From Bradyrhizobium ontarionense (GTDB lineage Bacteria; Pseudomonadota; Alphaproteobacteria; Rhizobiales; Xanthobacteraceae), in the NCBI RefSeq assembly GCF_021088345.1, contig NZ_CP088156.1, positions 6,014,001 to 6,078,000 of the forward strand: a stretch of DNA of 64,000 nucleotides, written 5' to 3'. The notes below the pieces were generated by a model. It worked only from the letters and a program-made list of their open reading frames with translations. It did no database searches and had not been told where the DNA came from. Shown one piece after another: positions 28,200-36,514 of this stretch (within the stretch, counting starts at the first letter, position 1; each line of letters starts with the position of its first letter). Made by a program: the position numbers and the translations under genes.

Positions 28200-29426
28200 T
28201 CATTCGTAGAGCGAGGCGGGCACCGCGCTCATCAGATTGGCTGTGGCTACGTTCGCCAGGATGCGGTCGTTATTGATCATGATCGGCGCGGACAGCACGT
28301 CGCGCAGGTGCCGTCCGATCGAGAAGTCGCCGTCGTTGCGATATCCGGAGAGGCCGCAGGCGCGCATCGCATGCATCACGGTCTCGAGCGCGAGCTCCGA
28401 GGCCTGCACTTTCAACAGCGTGATCGAGGACTGGAAATCGAGTGAGGTCAGCGCCCGCTCGTCGTATTCGTGGGCCGCGAAGGCGTCCATATTGGTGACG
28501 ATCATCGCACGCAGTCGTGCCAGCGCCATCCTCGCCGCCGTGTAGTGCGCCGCTGCCGGCGGCATCTGTCCGCCCGTGCCTCGCGCGGCTTTGCGCAGGA
28601 AACGCTGCGCCCGCTGCACGGAGGCCGCGGCGATCCCGGCCCACGCTGACGACCAGGTCAGATGCGCGAACGGTGTCATGGTCTGGCCGTGGATGCGATC
28701 ATAGGATTCGGTGAACATCCGGTCGGACGGACAGCTCACCTGGAGCTCGAAACCGGTCGAGCAGGTGCCGCGCATGCCGAGCGTCTCCCAGCCCAGCGTG
28801 CGCTTGATCGTGTAGTCGTCCTTGGTCAGCGCCAGCAGCACTTGGTCGGAGGCGGCGGCGCCGTCGGCGCGCCGTGCGATCGTCACGAGGCCATCGGCCT
28901 CGGCGCCGTAGGAAATGACCGTCGCGTCACGCGTGAGCGTGATGCGGTCGCCGTCGTGGCCGACCGCCGCTGCGCTGGCGCGGATGTTGCCGCCGTTCTG
29001 GCCTTCCGTGGTGGAGGACGCCATCAGCAGCTGTTCTGAGGCGATCCGGCGCATCAAGGCTTCCATGTAGGGGGTGCCGCGACCGTGGCGCACCAGGCAG
29101 GCGACCTTGGTCTGATGCATGGCGAAGATCATCGCGCTGGAGGCGCAGGCGCGACCGAGCGCATAGCAGACGTCGGCGATGTCGTGGATCGATGCGCCGA
29201 AGCCGCCCAGCTCGACCGGAATCTGCATTCCCAACAGCTTGTGCTCGCGGGTGGCGTCGATCGCCGCCTTCGGAAACCGTCCCTCGCGGTCGACGTCATC
29301 GGCCTCGGCGGCGGCTTGTGCGGCGACGGCGGCCGTCCGCTGCAGAAACAATGAGTTGCGATCGAGCAGGAGCTGCTCGCGGTCGTCGAGGATGGGATTA
29401 CGAAGCGCGCTTTCCTGGACAGTCAT
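28200..29426 (-). CDS. Acyl-CoA dehydrogenase homologue of the aa:CP pathway
   Basis: 408-residue flavoprotein fold (acyl-CoA dehydrogenase superfamily): MQIPVELGGFGASIHDIADVCYALGRACASSAMIFAMHQ, ASSTTEGQNGGNIRASAA, LGWETLGMRGTCSTGFELQV, and a C-terminal helical bundle ending GLSGYRNDGDFSIGRHLRDVLSAPIMINNDRILAN. In typical members the Arg-Asp motif is followed by IYEGT bearing the catalytic Glu; here the corresponding stretch is INND (384-387). It is the first gene of the operon with the aa:CP ligase and GNAT. By analogy with prolyl-carrier-protein oxidases of the same superfamily, it may oxidise the carrier-bound aminoacyl group. This is inference. Confidence 0.85.
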   Translation of the reverse strand: MTVQESALRNPILDDREQLLLDRNSLFLQRTAAVAAQAAAEADDVDREGRFPKAAIDATREHKLLGMQIPVELGGFGASIHDIADVCYALGRACASSAMIFAMHQTKVACLVRHGRGTPYMEALMRRIASEQLLMASSTTEGQNGGNIRASAAAVGHDGDRITLTRDATVISYGAEADGLVTIARRADGAAASDQVLLALTKDDYTIKRTLGWETLGMRGTCSTGFELQVSCPSDRMFTESYDRIHGQTMTPFAHLTWSSAWAGIAAASVQRAQRFLRKAARGTGGQMPPAAAHYTAARMALARLRAMIVTNMDAFAAHEYDERALTSLDFQSSITLLKVQASELALETVMHAMRACGLSGYRNDGDFSIGRHLRDVLSAPIMINNDRILANVATANLMSAVPASLYE

Positions 29427-29785
29427 GACCGATATGGTCTCCGGATTGTGCCGACGTGAGAGGCCGGCCCGCGCATCCCGTTACGCGTGACCGATCCCTT
29501 GGCGTCTCTTCACCCTGCATCTCTCGGGCTATGGACGCAGGGTATGGATTTGATTCAAATGCGTCGACGAAATTCAGGGTAAACGCGATGCAATCGAGAG
29601 GTGGCGGTTAATTCCTGGTTGTTTCGATCTTACGAATCCTCGACACCACGTTAGCGTTAAGACGAGTTCAGGATTGCAACGCGAGCGGGACGTAACTTTT
29701 TTTCCGCTCAGATGCGTTATCTCTCGGCTGTGCGTCGGATCCGACCCGACGATGCCGGAAGCAGCCGTGAGAAGAGAGGTCCTCC
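29427..29785. promoter_or_regulatory. Divergent intergenic region of the aa:CP locus
   Basis: 359 bp without a gene between the dehydrogenase-ligase-GNAT operon (minus) and the carrier protein (plus). It must hold both promoters. It is locally AT-richer than its surroundings (about 29540-29710, including a run of eight T near 29696). I see no confident -35/-10 pair or dyad operator. Confidence 0.5.
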
Positions 29786-30058
29786 ATGCCGGGTTTCGAT
29801 GTCGATATCCGTCACCGCGTCGTGACGCTCGTGCGCGACATCCTCGCGCAGAACTCGATCGTGACGGATGTTCTGCCCGAGGCGAAGCTCGTCGATGTCG
29901 GCCTGACGTCGATGGACATGGTCAACCTCATGCTGTCGCTCGAAGCCGAGTTCGACTTCACCATCCCGCAGGAACTGATCACGCCGGAGAACTTCCAGTC
30001 GGTCGTGACGCTGGAGCGTCTGGTCGCCGGGCAGTTGGCGGCGGCCAAGGCCGCGTAA
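29786..30058 (+). CDS. Phosphopantetheine carrier protein (aminoacyl carrier)
   Basis: 90-residue acyl/peptidyl carrier protein. The 4'-phosphopantetheine attachment motif is DVGLTSMDMV with Ser42, followed by the helix-III pattern LMLSLEAEFDFTIPQELITPENFQSVVTLERLV. It starts at ATG 29786 behind AGAGAGG. It is not near fatty-acid genes; it is divergent from the aa:CP ligase operon. Stand-alone carriers located beside aa:CP ligases are the known acceptors of those enzymes, so this is the probable substrate. mtnP follows 90 bp downstream and is probably separate. Confidence 0.9.
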   Translation: MPGFDVDIRHRVVTLVRDILAQNSIVTDVLPEAKLVDVGLTSMDMVNLMLSLEAEFDFTIPQELITPENFQSVVTLERLVAGQLAAAKAA

Positions 30059-30148
30059 CCCGGTCGCCTGCGGCTGCTGGCTCCGGCACAGCTGTTTTCA
30101 ATTTGCCTCAAAGCTGGCATTCTCGTCTCCCTTGGAGATGGGGACGTC

Positions 30149-31024
<876 letters not shown>

Positions 31025-31039
31025 TTTGAGGACGGACCG

Positions 31040-32146
31040 ATGAAGGTCGACGGCAAGCATTACCGCAGCATCTGGCTCGATGCCGACGGCTGGTCGGTCT
31101 GTGCGATCGATCAGCGCCGGTTGCCGCATGAGTTCGTTGTGGCAAAGATCACGACCTGCGAGGAGGCGGCGGATGCAATCCGCGCCATGCTGGTGCGCGG
31201 CGCACCCTTGATCGGCGCCACGGCCGCGTTCGGCATGGCGCTCGGCATGCGTGACGACCGCTCCGATCCGGGCATCGACCGCGCCTATGAGATGCTGATC
31301 GCGACACGTCCGACCGCGATCAATCTCAAATGGGCGCTCGACACGATGAGCACGATGCTGCGCCGGCTGGCTCCGTCCGAGCGGCGCGACGCCGCCTATG
31401 CGCGCGCGGTCGACATCGCCGGCGAAGACGTCACGATCAACCAGGGCATTGCAAGCCATGGCCTTGCGCTGATCGAGGCGGCGGCGGCGCGCAAACAGCC
31501 GGGCGAGCCGGTCAATGTGCTGACCCATTGCAACGCCGGCTGGCTGGCGACCGTCGACTGGGGCACCGCCACTGCGCCGATCTATCTCGCGCATGATCGC
31601 GGCATTCCGATCCATGTCTGGGTCGACGAGACGCGGCCGCGCAACCAGGGTGCCTCGCTCACCGCCTGGGAGCTCGGACACCACGGCGTCGCGCATACGG
31701 TCATCCCCGACAACACCGGCGGTCACCTCATGCAGCACGGCATGGTCGATCTCGCCATCGTCGGCACCGACCGCGTCGCCGCCAATGGCGACGTCTGCAA
31801 CAAGATCGGCACCTATCTGAAGGCGCTCGCGGCGCACGACAACGGCGTGCCGTTCTATGTCGCGCTGCCGTCGCCCACGATCGACTTCGCGGTGGCCGAG
31901 GGCCGGCAGATCCCGATCGAGCAGCGCAGCGCGCAGGAGGTCACGGAGATGACCGGCCGCACGTCGGACGGTCGTATCGAGACCGTGCGCATCGTGCCGC
32001 CGGGCTCGCCGGTGGCGAATTACGGTTTCGACGTCACGCCGGCGCGGCTGGTGACCGGGCTGATCACCGAGCGCGGCCTGCTGCAGGCCGACGGCGCGGC
32101 GCTGGCGGCGGCATTTCCGGAACGGGCGAAGCCGACGAACGATTAG
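31040..32146 (+). CDS. mtnA: Methylthioribose-1-phosphate isomerase
   Basis: 368-residue cytoplasmic isomerase converting methylthioribose-1-P to methylthioribulose-1-P. It has the eIF2B-alpha-like fold with the catalytic Cys in [26 protein letters not shown] and the Asp in [36 protein letters not shown] lies near the N-terminus. The start at 31040 follows GAGGAC. It is coupled to mtnP. No mtnB, mtnC, mtnD or mtnK is visible, so the route after methylthioribulose-1-P must be encoded elsewhere or be one of the DHAP/isoprenoid-type shunts. Confidence 0.95.
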   Translation: MKVDGKHYRSIWLDADGWSVCAIDQRRLPHEFVVAKITTCEEAADAIRAMLVRGAPLIGATAAFGMALGMRDDRSDPGIDRAYEMLIATRPTAINLKWALDTMSTMLRRLAPSERRDAAYARAVDIAGEDVTINQGIASHGLALIEAAAARKQPGEPVNVLTHCNAGWLATVDWGTATAPIYLAHDRGIPIHVWVDETRPRNQGASLTAWELGHHGVAHTVIPDNTGGHLMQHGMVDLAIVGTDRVAANGDVCNKIGTYLKALAAHDNGVPFYVALPSPTIDFAVAEGRQIPIEQRSAQEVTEMTGRTSDGRIETVRIVPPGSPVANYGFDVTPARLVTGLITERGLLQADGAALAAAFPERAKPTND

Positions 32147-32158
32147 CAGTGTCTCCGG

Positions 32159-32257
32159 CATTGCGAGGCGCCCTTGCGCCGACGCCCATCGGCGTAGGCG
32201 CAAGCAATCCAGACTCTTGGTGTGATGCTGGATCGCGTCGCCGCGCTCGCGATGACG
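32159..32257. repeat. Dispersed palindromic repeat (cattgcgag family)
   Basis: 99-bp element with terminal imperfect inversion (cattgcgag at the left; a matching degenerate gcgatgacg end at the right) and internal aagcaatccag / ctggat blocks. A second member lies at 49225-49302. It sits between mtnA and the converging HAD gene and may also act as a bidirectional terminator. Confidence 0.75.
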
Positions 32258-32258
32258 A

Positions 32259-32894
32259 CTAAGTCAGTTTCAACCCCGTCGCGGCCTCCAACTCGGTGAT
32301 CGCCTGCGATGCGCTGACCACCTTGATCGTCGTCATGCCCATCTCGCGCGCGGGCTTCAAATTGACGCCGAGATCGTCGAGATAGACGCAGTCAGAGGGA
32401 CGCACGCCGAGCGTCTCGATCATCATCTGGTAGATCCGCGGATCGGGCTTGCGCAGTCCGATCTTGGCCGATTCGATCACGTGATCGAACAGCGCCATGA
32501 CCTCCGCAACGTAGAACGAGCGCCCGCCTTGGCTGCCGATCGCATTGGCCGGCAGGTTGTTGGTGATGCAGCCGGTCTTGCACTCCGCCTTGATGCGGCG
32601 GAGCGCCTCGACCATGTCGGGGCGAAGATCGCCGGCGAGCAGCGGCAGCACATCGCGCCCGCGGACCTCGGCGCCGCCGAGTGCCAGCGACTCCTCGGCG
32701 AACAGCCGGTCGAACGTGTCGAGATCGATCTCGGCGCGCTCGAACTTCGCCCAGGCGTTCTCCAGGTGGTTGGCGGCATTGGTGTTGCGGATGATGTCGA
32801 GGGGGTAGCCGCGCTCCCTTTCGAAGCGAGCGAAGGCCTCGAAGGGAGACGTCGTCATCACGCCGCCGAAATCAAAGATCACCGCCTCGACCAT
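32259..32894 (-). CDS. HAD-superfamily hydrolase, subfamily IA
   Basis: 211 residues. HAD motif I is VIFDFGGVM (nucleophile Asp, but Gly at the usual second-Asp position, as in the sEH-N/ACAD10-like branch). Motif II is TNN (CITNNLPAN), the motif III lysine lies in IGLRKPDPRIYQ, and motif IV is VYLDDLGVNLKPAREMG. The cap domain lies between residues about 20 and 85. The start at 32894 (MVEAVIFDFGG) was preferred over 32909. It is divergent from the protease gene (91-bp gap). It is probably a phosphatase of unknown substrate. Confidence 0.9.
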   Translation of the reverse strand: MVEAVIFDFGGVMTTSPFEAFARFERERGYPLDIIRNTNAANHLENAWAKFERAEIDLDTFDRLFAEESLALGGAEVRGRDVLPLLAGDLRPDMVEALRRIKAECKTGCITNNLPANAIGSQGGRSFYVAEVMALFDHVIESAKIGLRKPDPRIYQMMIETLGVRPSDCVYLDDLGVNLKPAREMGMTTIKVVSASQAITELEAATGLKLT

Positions 32895-32985
32895 CGCTTC
32901 CTCGCACATCCCGTTCGGCTTCTTCGATCGCTAACACGGCACGCCGCGCTTGGCGATATCGACGGCAGCCGCTATTGCTGCCGCA

Positions 32986-33756
32986 ATGAAGCCGTTTCTT
33001 GCGATCGTCGCCATTTTTGCCCTGCTGGTCTCGCCGCCGGTCTCTGCCATCGTCGGCAATGCTCCGGCCCTGAACGACGGCGTCGGCCGCTCGGTCGTCA
33101 CGATCGTAGGCTCCCGCGGCAATTTCTGCAGCGGTGCGCTGATCGCTCCTAAGCTGGTGCTGACCGCTGGCCACTGCGTGCAGCCGGGTCTCGATTACCG
33201 CATCGTGGAATACGATCGCGACCGCAAGCCGGTCCTGAAGACGGTGCGGCGCTTCGCCGTGCATCCGGGCTTCAGCATGCAGTCGATCCTGGTGCACCGC
33301 GCTACGGCCGACGTGGCGCTGCTGGAAATGGAGGCGCCCGCCGGGGATCGCGTGCCGGCCGCGCTCGGCGAGCCGCAGCAGCCGCTTGCGGCCGGCAATG
33401 CGTTTACGGTCGCCGGAATTGGCGTCGCGATTCCGGGCGACGGCAAGAGCGGCGGCGTGGTCCGTTCGGCAGCGCTGGTCGCAACGGGCAAGCCTGGGAC
33501 GTTGCAGATCCGGCTCGTTGATCCGGCGACGCTAGGCACGCGGTTCGGACTCGGTGGTTGCACCGGCGATTCCGGCGGCCCTGCGTTCGAGACGCAGGCG
33601 CAAGGGCAGGTGTTGATCGGCGTGATCTCGTGGTCGACCGGGCCGAACGTCGGCGACGGCTGCGGCGGCATGACCGGCGTCACGCCGCTCACGCTCTATC
33701 GCGATTGGGTCGTGCAGACCGCGCGGCAATGGGGCATGCCGCTCGGCGGAAATTGA
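32986..33756 (+). CDS. Secreted trypsin-like serine protease
   Basis: 256 residues with a signal peptide (MKPFLAIVAIFALLVSPPVSA). The chymotrypsin-fold triad is visible as His in LVLTAGHCV, Asp in ATADVALLEM and Ser in GGCTGDSGGPAFE. The mature N-terminus begins IVGNAPALNDG, resembling the activation site IVGG. Cys residues in CSGAL/GHC and GGC/DGCGG suggest disulfides, so it acts in the periplasm or outside. The ATG at 32986 was chosen because the signal peptide starts there; the frame extends to 32950. Confidence 0.9.
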   Translation: MKPFLAIVAIFALLVSPPVSAIVGNAPALNDGVGRSVVTIVGSRGNFCSGALIAPKLVLTAGHCVQPGLDYRIVEYDRDRKPVLKTVRRFAVHPGFSMQSILVHRATADVALLEMEAPAGDRVPAALGEPQQPLAAGNAFTVAGIGVAIPGDGKSGGVVRSAALVATGKPGTLQIRLVDPATLGTRFGLGGCTGDSGGPAFETQAQGQVLIGVISWSTGPNVGDGCGGMTGVTPLTLYRDWVVQTARQWGMPLGGN

Positions 33757-33865
33757 CGGCATCGCGTTCATGAGGCCGTGCGTCGCGCTGGGTTGACCGT
33801 CGTCGTGATCGGGTTCAGCCTGTCACGCGAGGAAACAACATCAAGACGACATCCCAAGGACTTCC

Positions 33866-35368
33866 ATGAACGTCATCGCGCCCATCCGGGAGGCTGCGTC
33901 TTCCCATGCGACCGAACACGTCGATATGCTCATCGTCGGCGCCGGCATCTCCGGCGTCGGCAGCGCCTATCAGCTCGCGAAGCGCCTGCCCGACACGCGC
34001 TTCCTGATTCTGGAAAGCCAGGACAGTTTCGGCGGCACGTGGCGTACGCATCGCTATCCCGGCATCCGCTCCGACAGCGATCTGCACACCTTCGGCTACA
34101 GCTTCAAGCCGTGGGTCGGTCCGCCGATCGCGAGCGCCGAGGAAATCCTGAAATACATGGGCGAAGTGATCGAGGACAACGATCTCGGTCGCCACATCCG
34201 CTACGGCCATCGCATCGTGTCAGCGAGCTGGTCGAGCGCGACCAATCTCTGGACCGTCCATGCGGTGAAGGGCAAGACCGAAGAGCCGGTCACCTTCACC
34301 GCAAATTTTCTCTGGATGTGCCAGGGCTATTATCGCCACTCGAAGGGCTACACCCCGGAGTGGCCGGACATGGCGAAGTTCAAGGGCCGCATCGTGCATC
34401 CGCAAGCGTGGCCCGCCGATCTCGATCTCACCGACAAGCGTGTCGTGGTGATCGGATCAGGGGCGACGGCAGCAACCATCCTGCCGTCGATCGCGGGCAA
34501 ATGCGCGCATGTCACGATGCTGCAGCGCTCGCCGACCTATTTCCGCATCGGCCGCAATGCGATCGAGCTGGCCGAGGAGCTGCGCCGGCTGCAGATCAAG
34601 GAAGAATGGATCCACGAGATCGTCAGGCGCAAGATCCTGTTCGAGCAGGACTGGTTCACCAAGCGGTGCATCAGTGAGCCGGAGCAGGTCAAAGACGAGC
34701 TGATCGGCCAGATCAGCGCGATCCTCGGCCCCGACTACACGGCCAAGCATTTCACGCCGAGCTATCGTCCCTGGCGGCAGCGTATCGCTTTCGTGCCCGA
34801 TGCCGATCTGTTCGAGGGCATCAAGAGCGGCAAGGCCTCGGTCGTGACCGACGAGATCGAGCGTTTCACGGAGACCGGCATCAAGCTCAAATCGGGCGGC
34901 GAGCTTCCGGCCGACATCATCGTCACCGCGACCGGCTTCGATCTCTGCGTGCTCGGCGACATCGCGTTTGCGATCGACGGCAAGCCGCTGGATTTCGCCG
35001 AGACCGTGACCTATCGCGGCATGATGTTCACGGGCGTGCCGAACCTCGCCTGGGTGTTCGGCTATTTCCGCGCCAGCTGGACGCTGCGGACGGATCTGGT
35101 CGCCGACTTCGTGTGCCGGCTGCTCGCGCACATGAAGGAGAAGGGGGTCGGCAAGGTCACGCCGGCGCTGCGCCCCGAAGACCACAACATGCCGCTGCTG
35201 CCGTGGATCGATCCGGAGAACTTCAATCCGGGCTACATGATGCGCAACATGCATCTGCTGCCCAAGCGCGGCGACAAGCCGGAATGGCAGCACAGCCAGG
35301 ACTACTGGGCAGAGAAGGATCAAATCCCGGCGATTGATCTGGATGATCCGGCATTCGTGTATGGGTGA
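33866..35368 (+). CDS. Flavin monooxygenase, Baeyer-Villiger type
   Basis: 500-residue class B flavin-dependent monooxygenase. The FAD Rossmann motif is GAGISG (25-30) and the NADPH motif is GSGATA (197-202). Between them is the diagnostic Baeyer-Villiger fingerprint FxGxxxHxxxWP (Phe172, Gly174, His178, Trp182, Pro183). The ATG motif (TATGFD) lies in the last third. It resembles EthA-like or acyclic-ketone monooxygenases. The substrate is unknown; no alcohol dehydrogenase or esterase adjoins, so the operon gives no clue. The gene stands alone between the protease and a repeat. Confidence 0.92.
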   Translation: MNVIAPIREAASSHATEHVDMLIVGAGISGVGSAYQLAKRLPDTRFLILESQDSFGGTWRTHRYPGIRSDSDLHTFGYSFKPWVGPPIASAEEILKYMGEVIEDNDLGRHIRYGHRIVSASWSSATNLWTVHAVKGKTEEPVTFTANFLWMCQGYYRHSKGYTPEWPDMAKFKGRIVHPQAWPADLDLTDKRVVVIGSGATAATILPSIAGKCAHVTMLQRSPTYFRIGRNAIELAEELRRLQIKEEWIHEIVRRKILFEQDWFTKRCISEPEQVKDELIGQISAILGPDYTAKHFTPSYRPWRQRIAFVPDADLFEGIKSGKASVVTDEIERFTETGIKLKSGGELPADIIVTATGFDLCVLGDIAFAIDGKPLDFAETVTYRGMMFTGVPNLAWVFGYFRASWTLRTDLVADFVCRLLAHMKEKGVGKVTPALRPEDHNMPLLPWIDPENFNPGYMMRNMHLLPKRGDKPEWQHSQDYWAEKDQIPAIDLDDPAFVYG

Positions 35369-35409
35369 GTGCCGGTCTTGTGAGCTTTGCTGATGCCACA
35401 ATCTCAATT

Positions 35410-35563
35410 GTCGTCCCTGCGAACGCAGGGACCCATAACCACAGGCGGATGTCGGCTGGCGAGAAGGGTCAACACGCAGCCTGCCTCAAAGATAGATCAG
35501 GCGGTATGGGTCCCGGGTCGGCACCCGCTGACGCTGCGCGTCAACGGGCTTGCCCGGGACGAC
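35410..35563. repeat. Dispersed repeat (gtcgtccctgcg family)
   Basis: Begins gtcgtccctgcgaacgcagg, with a perfect 8-bp inner hairpin 35413-35420/35425-35432, and ends in gcccgggacgac, the inverted counterpart of the start. A shortened relative (atgggtcccggatcgg ... gtccgggacgac) is at 54208-54271. It lies between the monooxygenase and the converging response regulator. Confidence 0.7.
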
Positions 35564-35590
35564 AGCGTGTTCCTAAGCTCGCAACTCGCC

Positions 35591-36514
35591 TCAACTCTCC
35601 CGCCGCGTCACACCGGTCGCAATCGCCGCCGCCGCAGTCCGGTTCTCGACGCCGAGCTTGGCGTAGATCTGTTCCAGGTGCTTGTCGACGGTGCGCGGGC
35701 TCAGGCCCAGGATCTGCGCAATGTCGCGGTTGGTCTTGCCCTTGGACAGCCAGGACAGCACCTCGCCTTCGCGCACGGTGAGACCGAATTCGCTGGAAAA
35801 CTGCTTCGGCAGTTCGCCTGACGATTCCTTGGCGAGCCGCAGCAGGAACTCGTTCGGGCCGGCGCTTCCCATGTAGTAGAGGCGCAGTTCCGGATGGTCC
35901 GGGATCGACGCTGCGGCCTTGGCGCCGCCCTTGCCCGTCTGCGCCTGATCCAGCCATTGCCGCAGCGCCTCCGGCAGCACCAGCTCCTCGCTCGTGCCGA
36001 GGCTGTCCGACAGCAGCTTCTGCGCCTGCGGGGTTGCCCACATCAGCCTCCCGTCGCGATTGACCGCGAGCAGGAAGCGGCCCGAGACGTCGAGCGCGGC
36101 GCGCGCGCTCTGCGTCATGCGGGCGTTGGCGAGGTGCACGCGGATCCGCGCCAGCATCTCCTCGACCGCAATCGGCTTGGTGACATAGTCGACGCCGCCG
36201 GCGTCGAGCCCTTGCACGATGTGTTCGGTGTCGGCGAGCCCGGTCATGAAGATGACGGGCACGTTGGAAAGGCCGGCCTCGCGCTTGAGCCTGCGGCAGG
36301 TTTCGAAGCCGTTCATGCCGGGCATGACGGCGTCGAGCAGGATGATATCGGGTGTGATCTGCTCGACGATGCGCATCGCCGCCGCGCCGTCGAGCGCGAC
36401 CATCACGGTCATTCCGACGCCGTCCAGCGCGTCGGTCAGGAGCCGGAGCGTCTCTGGCGAGTCGTCGACCACCAGCGCGACATCGCGCTTCTTGCTGTCA
36501 GTGCTCATAAGCAT
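35591..36514 (-). CDS. Response regulator, REC plus LuxR-type HTH
   Basis: 307 residues: receiver domain 10-130 with phospho-acceptor Asp61 (IILLDAVMPGMNGFE), Thr in VIFMTGLAD and Lys in DYVTKPI; a ~90-residue linker with PAS-like features (LAVNRDGRLMWATPQAQKLL); and a C-terminal LuxR HTH (GLTVREGEVLSWLSKGKTNRDIAQILGLSPRTVDKHLEQIYAKLGVENRTAAA). The ATG at 36514 overlaps the end of the kinase gene by 17 bp (the alternative ATG 36508 overlaps by 11), so kinase and regulator are translationally coupled. It probably activates the divergent amide/urea operon. Confidence 0.92.
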   Translation of the reverse strand: MLMSTDSKKRDVALVVDDSPETLRLLTDALDGVGMTVMVALDGAAAMRIVEQITPDIILLDAVMPGMNGFETCRRLKREAGLSNVPVIFMTGLADTEHIVQGLDAGGVDYVTKPIAVEEMLARIRVHLANARMTQSARAALDVSGRFLLAVNRDGRLMWATPQAQKLLSDSLGTSEELVLPEALRQWLDQAQTGKGGAKAAASIPDHPELRLYYMGSAGPNEFLLRLAKESSGELPKQFSSEFGLTVREGEVLSWLSKGKTNRDIAQILGLSPRTVDKHLEQIYAKLGVENRTAAAAIATGVTRRES

